From: Gallaecimonas kandeliae
Lineage (GTDB): Bacteria; Pseudomonadota; Gammaproteobacteria; Enterobacterales; Gallaecimonadaceae
DNA length: 64,000 nt
Reading direction: 5' to 3'
Assembly: GCF_030450055.1 (NCBI RefSeq)
Contig: NZ_CP118480.1
Coordinates: forward strand, 2,968,501 to 3,032,500
Within the stretch, counting starts at the first letter, position 1. Each line of letters begins with the position of its first letter. The notes below the pieces were generated by a model. That model saw only the letters and a list, made by a program, of their open reading frames with translations, had not been told where the DNA came from and did not search any database. Position numbers and translations under genes: made by a program. Below, one piece after another: positions 58,393-64,000 of this stretch.

Positions 58393-59928
58393 TCAAGCGA
58401 CGACTTCGCACTGGTAGTGGAGAGCCTTGGGCAGTTCCTTGCCTCTGTGCTGGATCTCGATGCTGAATTCGGCCTTGCTTAGTTCGCTTTCGCTGAGATC
58501 AGAGAGGTCGAAGAAGGCCTCGACACCGATGTGGGTCTGGCAGTTCTTGCAGTACTTGACGTTCCAGCGGCTGAGCACCGACTGGTGCCCCAGGTAATGA
58601 CGCTCGCCGTCTATGGTGGCATAGGCGCTGATCACGAAGGAGCCGTTGAAGAGGCTGCGGTCTATGCCGGAAACCCTCAGCTTGCGGCTGGGCGCTACCG
58701 CTTCGGTGGCAAAGAGGCGCTGGCCGCCGGCCAGGGAACCGGGGCTATAGGTAACCCCCAGTTGGGTCTCGATATTGATGCAATCCCTGGAGGTGAAGTT
58801 GACCCCTGGCGCCTTGAGGAAGGGATAGAGGGGGGTGTCCATGGTCAGTTCCTCACCCATTTCCTGGCCCACGGCCGGGCCCTGGCCACCGGCCGACAGG
58901 GTATTGGCGCTGGTGCCGGCAAAGCCCGCGATGATGTCGAACTGGTCCTTAAAGCCGTTCTGTACCTGCCAGAGCCAGAACATGCGGTCCACGTTGCAGT
59001 GGTGGAAGAAGAAGATGGGATCCAGGCCGGCGGTATTGTTCTCCCCCATATCGCCGTTGGCACCCGGGATCTGGCCGGACTCCCCTTGATTGGGCACGTC
59101 GAAGCCCCCCACCGCCAGGTGAACGTCGTTGTGGGGTTGCTCCAGAGGCACCACCAGGCCGGCGTTGGCCTTGTTCCAGGCCGCCCCCGATGTGGTGTTG
59201 GAGAAGGCGGTGTAGTTGGGCGCCTTCAGGCAGGTTTCGAACTGCCAGTAGACGCCGCCCTTTTGCGGATTGGGATCCGTATTGGTGACATCATCCCCCT
59301 TGAGCCAGGCCATGACATTCTGGTTGAGCAGCTCGGTGTTTTTCACCGGGTCGGGGAAATCCGAGTTATGGGCCCGGGTTGCTTCCCTGGCCTCGGGAGT
59401 CCCCACCAGGCCAGAGAGGGGATAACGCACCGTCTCGTAACCGGCCGGCTTGGTATAGAGATTATCGTCCCCCTGGACGGCGTCGTTGACCGCCTTCTGC
59501 AGCACATAGGAACGCAACGGGTTATCGACCTTCTGGCCGTCCAGCTCGAATTGCTGGTCGGTGAGAACGGCGGGGATACCCAGCTTGAGGGTCTGTTCGC
59601 TGGTCTCGTCCCAGTAAGGCAGGGTCACACCAGGCACTATGGACTGCAAGGCCTTTTCGATACGCCAGATATAGACGCGGTGCCAGGTGGGAAAGAGCAC
59701 GTTGCCGTGATTACAGTAACCGCCCCAGTAGGACGGGTCAGTGGCCCCTTGACCTGCGAAGGGCTCACCGTGATAGCCCCCTATGACAAAGAAGGAGTTG
59801 AGGTCATCGGGCGGCAAGGCCTTGATCCCCATCCAGGCCCTGATCAGGTTCTCCAGGGGCTTTTTGTTGCCGGCATCATATTGCTGTTGCAGTTCACGTA
59901 CCGAGTAGCGGGTGCTGAGCTGTGACAT
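58393..59928 (-). CDS. Long-form tyrosinase with C-terminal regulatory-like domain
   Basis: A 511-residue type 3 copper enzyme without a signal peptide. CuA ligands are His53, His74 and His83; Cys72 two residues before His74 matches the Cys-His thioether of fungal and plant enzymes. CuB has QPHNDVH (His266, His270) and FFFHHCNVDR. Residues from about 400 form a C-terminal domain with CKNC (460-463), like the CxNC-containing domain that keeps fungal tyrosinases latent. It should oxidise phenols to quinones (melanin-type chemistry). Start at the ATG at 59928 after AAGGA. No caddie protein gene is nearby. Confidence 0.88.
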   Translation of the reverse strand: MSQLSTRYSVRELQQQYDAGNKKPLENLIRAWMGIKALPPDDLNSFFVIGGYHGEPFAGQGATDPSYWGGYCNHGNVLFPTWHRVYIWRIEKALQSIVPGVTLPYWDETSEQTLKLGIPAVLTDQQFELDGQKVDNPLRSYVLQKAVNDAVQGDDNLYTKPAGYETVRYPLSGLVGTPEAREATRAHNSDFPDPVKNTELLNQNVMAWLKGDDVTNTDPNPQKGGVYWQFETCLKAPNYTAFSNTTSGAAWNKANAGLVVPLEQPHNDVHLAVGGFDVPNQGESGQIPGANGDMGENNTAGLDPIFFFHHCNVDRMFWLWQVQNGFKDQFDIIAGFAGTSANTLSAGGQGPAVGQEMGEELTMDTPLYPFLKAPGVNFTSRDCINIETQLGVTYSPGSLAGGQRLFATEAVAPSRKLRVSGIDRSLFNGSFVISAYATIDGERHYLGHQSVLSRWNVKYCKNCQTHIGVEAFFDLSDLSESELSKAEFSIEIQHRGKELPKALHYQCEVVA

Positions 59929-60006
59929 AACCAGATCCTTGTTGTTGAGTAACAGGTTGCCAGGCGCCAGATAAGCTTTACCGACGTACTGGCCAAAGCA
60001 GGCCAA

Positions 60007-60399
60007 TGAAGAGCTACGATGTTGGAGCGGAGACTAGCCCATTGGGAGGTGGAGTTTGGATTGGGAGGGCCAGGAACAACTGCGGCACCAAGGCTGTCGA
60101 GATGAACACATCGAGTAATGTCTTGCATCCCTGTTCCTTCATGGACCACCTCCTGTGATCAGGGTTGTTGCCCTTTAGCCCATGTCAGGAAAGAGCAGAA
60201 GGTTTTAAAGGTAGACGACAAGAAAACGCTCAACAAGCAACTAAAAGTCAATTTCCTTGCTTGACGCTGGGGCGCTGCAACGACGACCTTGATCGACGGA
60301 AGGAAAAGGAGTGGGGTTATCACTGGTCTAAACCAGCTTCAAGACGGCGTTGGGGAGGGCAAATCTACCATCCTGGAAGCGGCAGCTATCCCCAAAAAA
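60007..60399. other. Intergenic region upstream of the tyrosinase; no gene seen
   Basis: No frame with a ribosome-binding site or recognisable product was found. The tyrosinase promoter must lie near 59930-60150, but no clear -10/-35 pair stands out. The right edge borders the first unit of the tRNA-Trp repeat array. Confidence 0.35.
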
Positions 60400-60747
<348 letters not shown>

Positions 60748-60760
60748 GTAAAGCGGAGCC

Positions 60761-60788
60761 ATTATAGCTACTGGGGCTTACAGGTAAA
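60761..60788 (-). promoter_or_regulatory. Promoter of tRNA-Trp
   Basis: On the minus strand TTTACC and TATAAT are separated by 16 bases and end about 13 bases before the tRNA. The discriminator GGCTCCGC is GC-rich, as in growth-rate-controlled stable RNA promoters. Confidence 0.7.
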
Positions 60789-60825
60789 GACCTTTGAAAC
60801 CGAAAACTGACTGATTGCTTTCTTT

Positions 60826-61635
60826 TTATACGGCAATCAGGAAGGGGCTTCCCTCGCGCAGTACTGTCTCATGGGCGGCATTGAGTGCAGCCCAATCCAA
60901 CCCCAGTGCCTGGGCTGTTTTTTGAGGCCAGATCTCAGGAGCCTCTTTCAGCGGCCCCGGCAGGGCCAACAGCCAGTTGCTCAGATAGAGGATGGCGGCT
61001 TCCGAGGAAAACCGCTCCGCCGCCAGGGGAGCAAATTGTTGCCTAAGCCCCGCTACTACGATCTCCGGGAACTGCCAACGGTATGCCAGCTCGGCACCGA
61101 TGTCGGCCGTTGTAAAACCCAATACGGCCTGCTCGGCCTCAGCCCGTCCCTGCCGTAAAGCCAGGGCCCTGGCATCATCGGCCTTGTTCGGTAAGGTCAG
61201 CACCAGGATCAGTAGGCCCAGGTCGTGGAGCATGCCACAGGTGAAGTGCTGTTCAGCAGGCAAGCCCGCCGCGACCGCCAGGAAACGGCAGACCTCCGCG
61301 GTCATAAAGCTGTTCTTCCAGAAAGCCTGGATATCAATGCCTTCTACAGACTTGGTAGCAAAGGTCAGGCCTGACGCTATGACCAGTGTCCGCAACCTGT
61401 CCAGGCCAAGGCGAATGGCCGCCTCCCTGACAGAGGAAATTTCCCTTACCCCACCGAAGCGGCTGGAATTGGCCAATCTCAGCACTTTGGCCGACAGCAC
61501 AGGGTCCTGTTCCAAATCCGTCACGATGCGGTTCAAGTCAGGGTCAGGCTGTTCGAAAGTGGCGATCAGATCCTGTACCACCTCAGGTATATGGGGGAGC
61601 AAATGAGGTTTTGAAAAGCAATCCTGGAGCTGCAT
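60826..61635 (-). CDS. HDOD-domain signalling protein
   Basis: A 269-residue single HDOD domain: VLSAKVLRLANSSRFGG, REAAIRLGLDRLRTLVIASG and HDLGLLILVL. The domain is related to HD hydrolases but usually lacks full metal sites; members act in regulation, often with c-di-GMP or chemotaxis pathways. It has no other domain. It lies between the rRNA operon and tRNA-Trp and appears to have its own promoter; AAGGGG precedes the ATG at some distance. Confidence 0.85.
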   Translation of the reverse strand: MQLQDCFSKPHLLPHIPEVVQDLIATFEQPDPDLNRIVTDLEQDPVLSAKVLRLANSSRFGGVREISSVREAAIRLGLDRLRTLVIASGLTFATKSVEGIDIQAFWKNSFMTAEVCRFLAVAAGLPAEQHFTCGMLHDLGLLILVLTLPNKADDARALALRQGRAEAEQAVLGFTTADIGAELAYRWQFPEIVVAGLRQQFAPLAAERFSSEAAILYLSNWLLALPGPLKEAPEIWPQKTAQALGLDWAALNAAHETVLREGSPFLIAV

Positions 61636-61880
61636 ACGGGTCTACCCCTTGTTATAGATTTTCGATGATTACAGTCTAGCTTCTCACAAGCTCGGCCATT
61701 TACCTTATCGAAAGCTTAACAGTCAGCATCGAATCCCAAGCACGACCTGGGAGCAGGTGAATACGAGACCTGGATGGCCGAGCCGGGTAACTGGCCAGGG
61801 ATGGTTTTCTACAACGGGACTGATTAGCAGAGCAATACAAGAGATGAGAGCCAGAGCCACTGATGAAGCCTGGCGGTGGC

Positions 61881-62094
61881 CAGGGCCGCGCAGAGCGCGA
61901 CCCGCTCGTTGCGGGCCCAAGCAAAGCCGTTTGCTTGGGCTGTTATCCGCGCTCGCCCTGCTCTCCCAAGGTGTTGAAGCTGCATCACATGGCGACAAGC
62001 GCGTCGGGAACCGGCGCTTGGACGTGCGTCAGCACGGTCCGAAGGACGGTTGGCAGGGAGGCCAACCGCCATGCCACACGCGTAGCGCGGTGGC
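61881..62094. other. Hairpin-rich intergenic segment, possible structured RNA
   Basis: In 214 bases there are at least six stems: CCCGC/GCGGG (61901-61915), CCCAAGCAAA/TTTGCTTGGG (61916-61939), CAAGCGC/GCGCTTG (61996-62020), CGTGC/GCACG (62023-62036), CGGTTGGC/GCCAACCG (62047-62068), and GCCAC-A-CGCG/CGCG-GTGGC (62073-62094). An outer stem CAGGGC/GCCCTG closes the first two. No credible coding frame is present. The strand transcribed is unknown. From 61636 to 61880 nothing else was recognised. Confidence 0.45.
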
Positions 62095-62097
62095 CGT

Positions 62098-62122
62098 GAT
62101 GTGGGAGTGAGTCACCGCCGGG
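62098..62122 (+). repeat. Inverted copy resembling the 3' end of 5S rRNA
   Basis: This 25-base stretch reads like the 5S rRNA 3' end but on the opposite strand, with four mismatches against the complement of 62185-62209. Together with the real 5S end it forms an inverted repeat around the rRNA terminator. Confidence 0.5.
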
Positions 62123-62136
62123 CGTAGCCCAAAATG

Positions 62137-62168
62137 CAAAAACCCCCGGCCTTTCGGTCGGGGGTTTT
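62137..62168. terminator. Terminator of the rRNA operon
   Basis: Arms AAAACCCCCG and CGGGGGTTTT with an inner GCC/GGT and a TTTC loop, 15 bases after the 5S gene. T-runs on both strands could let it serve transcription from the left too. Confidence 0.87.
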
Positions 62169-62183
62169 GCGTTTCGTGTTAGG

Positions 62184-62300
62184 TGCCTGGCGGTGACCTA
62201 CTCTCACATGGCGAATGCCACACTACCATCGGCGCGGCTGCGTTTCACTTCTGAGTTCGGAATGGGTTCAGGTGGTTCCACAGCGCTATTGCCGCCAGGC
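62184..62300 (-). rRNA. rrf: 5S ribosomal RNA
   Basis: On the minus strand the terminal helix GCCTGGCGGC pairs with the 3' end, and the conserved internal run CCGAACTCAGAAGTGAAACG is present, as is the GATGGTAGTGTGG segment. The length is about 117 bases; ends may differ by a base or two. Confidence 0.95.
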
Positions 62301-62413
62301 GAATTCATTTAAGTCCGCCCTTGCGGGCCAACTTATTCAATTCGGATTAGCTGATAACAATGCTTTGAGTTTCTCGCCTTCTTTGGCGTCCTACAAAACC
62401 CTTTGGGTGTTGT

Positions 62414-64000
<1,587 letters not shown>

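Noticed and set aside
61757..62110. Open frames in the hairpin-rich spacer
   Set aside because: They run across strong hairpins, lack ribosome-binding sites and show no recognisable protein features.

Overview
The window looks like part of a GC-rich gammaproteobacterial chromosome from an Alteromonadales/Vibrionales-like marine lineage. Evidence for this: a complete Na+-NQR operon with its maturation genes, a PomAB-type sodium flagellar stator, a RibBX-type riboflavin gene, very large TonB receptors, and gene neighbourhoods typical of gammaproteobacteria (holD-rimI-prfC, serB/smp, radA next to a two-PilZ protein, nrdR-rib-nusB-thiL-pgpA). A genus such as Gallaecimonas would fit, but that cannot be shown from this sequence alone.

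Layout. 1-1.4 kb: end of an outer-membrane protein and a nucleotide pyrophosphatase-like lipoprotein. 1.5-8.6 kb: nqrABCDEF-apbE-nqrM, read leftward. 8.8-15.6 kb: bolA, an AlkB-like dioxygenase, rlmG, yajG, a periplasmic cyclophilin, an AmpG-like permease, a VanZ-like protein, panE and a DJ-1 family gene. 15.6-22 kb: thiI, pomAB, then xseB-ispA-dxs. 22-24.8 kb: a membrane diguanylate cyclase and an intact IS3-family element. 24.9-31.2 kb: two tandem paralogous TonB receptors in AT-richer surroundings. 31.6-38.7 kb: glyA-nrdR-ribD-ribE-ribBX-ribH-nusB-thiL-pgpA. 38.9-47.8 kb: ettA, two small PilZ genes, radA, a large two-PilZ protein, an alpha/beta hydrolase, serB and smp. 47.9-55.1 kb: a nucleoside module (deoCABD, a Tsx-like channel, nupC). 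55.2-58.3 kb: tatD-type DNase, prfC, rimI, holD. 58.4-59.9 kb: a long tyrosinase. 60.4-64 kb: tRNA-Trp with a downstream tandem repeat, an HDOD gene, a hairpin-rich spacer, and the 3' part of an rRNA operon (5S and 23S, minus strand).

How the genes work together. Na+-NQR builds the sodium gradient that PomAB and probably NupC use. ApbE and NqrM, encoded in the same operon, install the covalent FMNs and iron. The Tsx-like channel, NupC and the Deo enzymes form a full uptake-to-catabolism route for deoxynucleosides. A diguanylate cyclase and three PilZ proteins indicate active c-di-GMP signalling. The rib, dxs and thiL/thiI genes tie together flavin, isoprenoid and thiamin supply.

Most unusual signals. 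(1) thiL and the tatD-type gene both have a strong Shine-Dalgarno sequence, then an 18-nt hairpin resembling an intrinsic terminator, then a 9-nt T-rich stretch and the ATG; looping out the hairpin restores normal spacing. (2) A 116-117 bp tandem array downstream of tRNA-Trp repeats the last 22 nt of the tRNA plus its terminator, recalling the E. coli tyrT rtT repeats. (3) A run of hairpins sits between the rRNA operon and the HDOD gene. (4) A DJ-1 family protein has Asp where the catalytic Cys should be. (5) A bacterial tyrosinase carries a fungal-like C-terminal domain with a CxxC motif.
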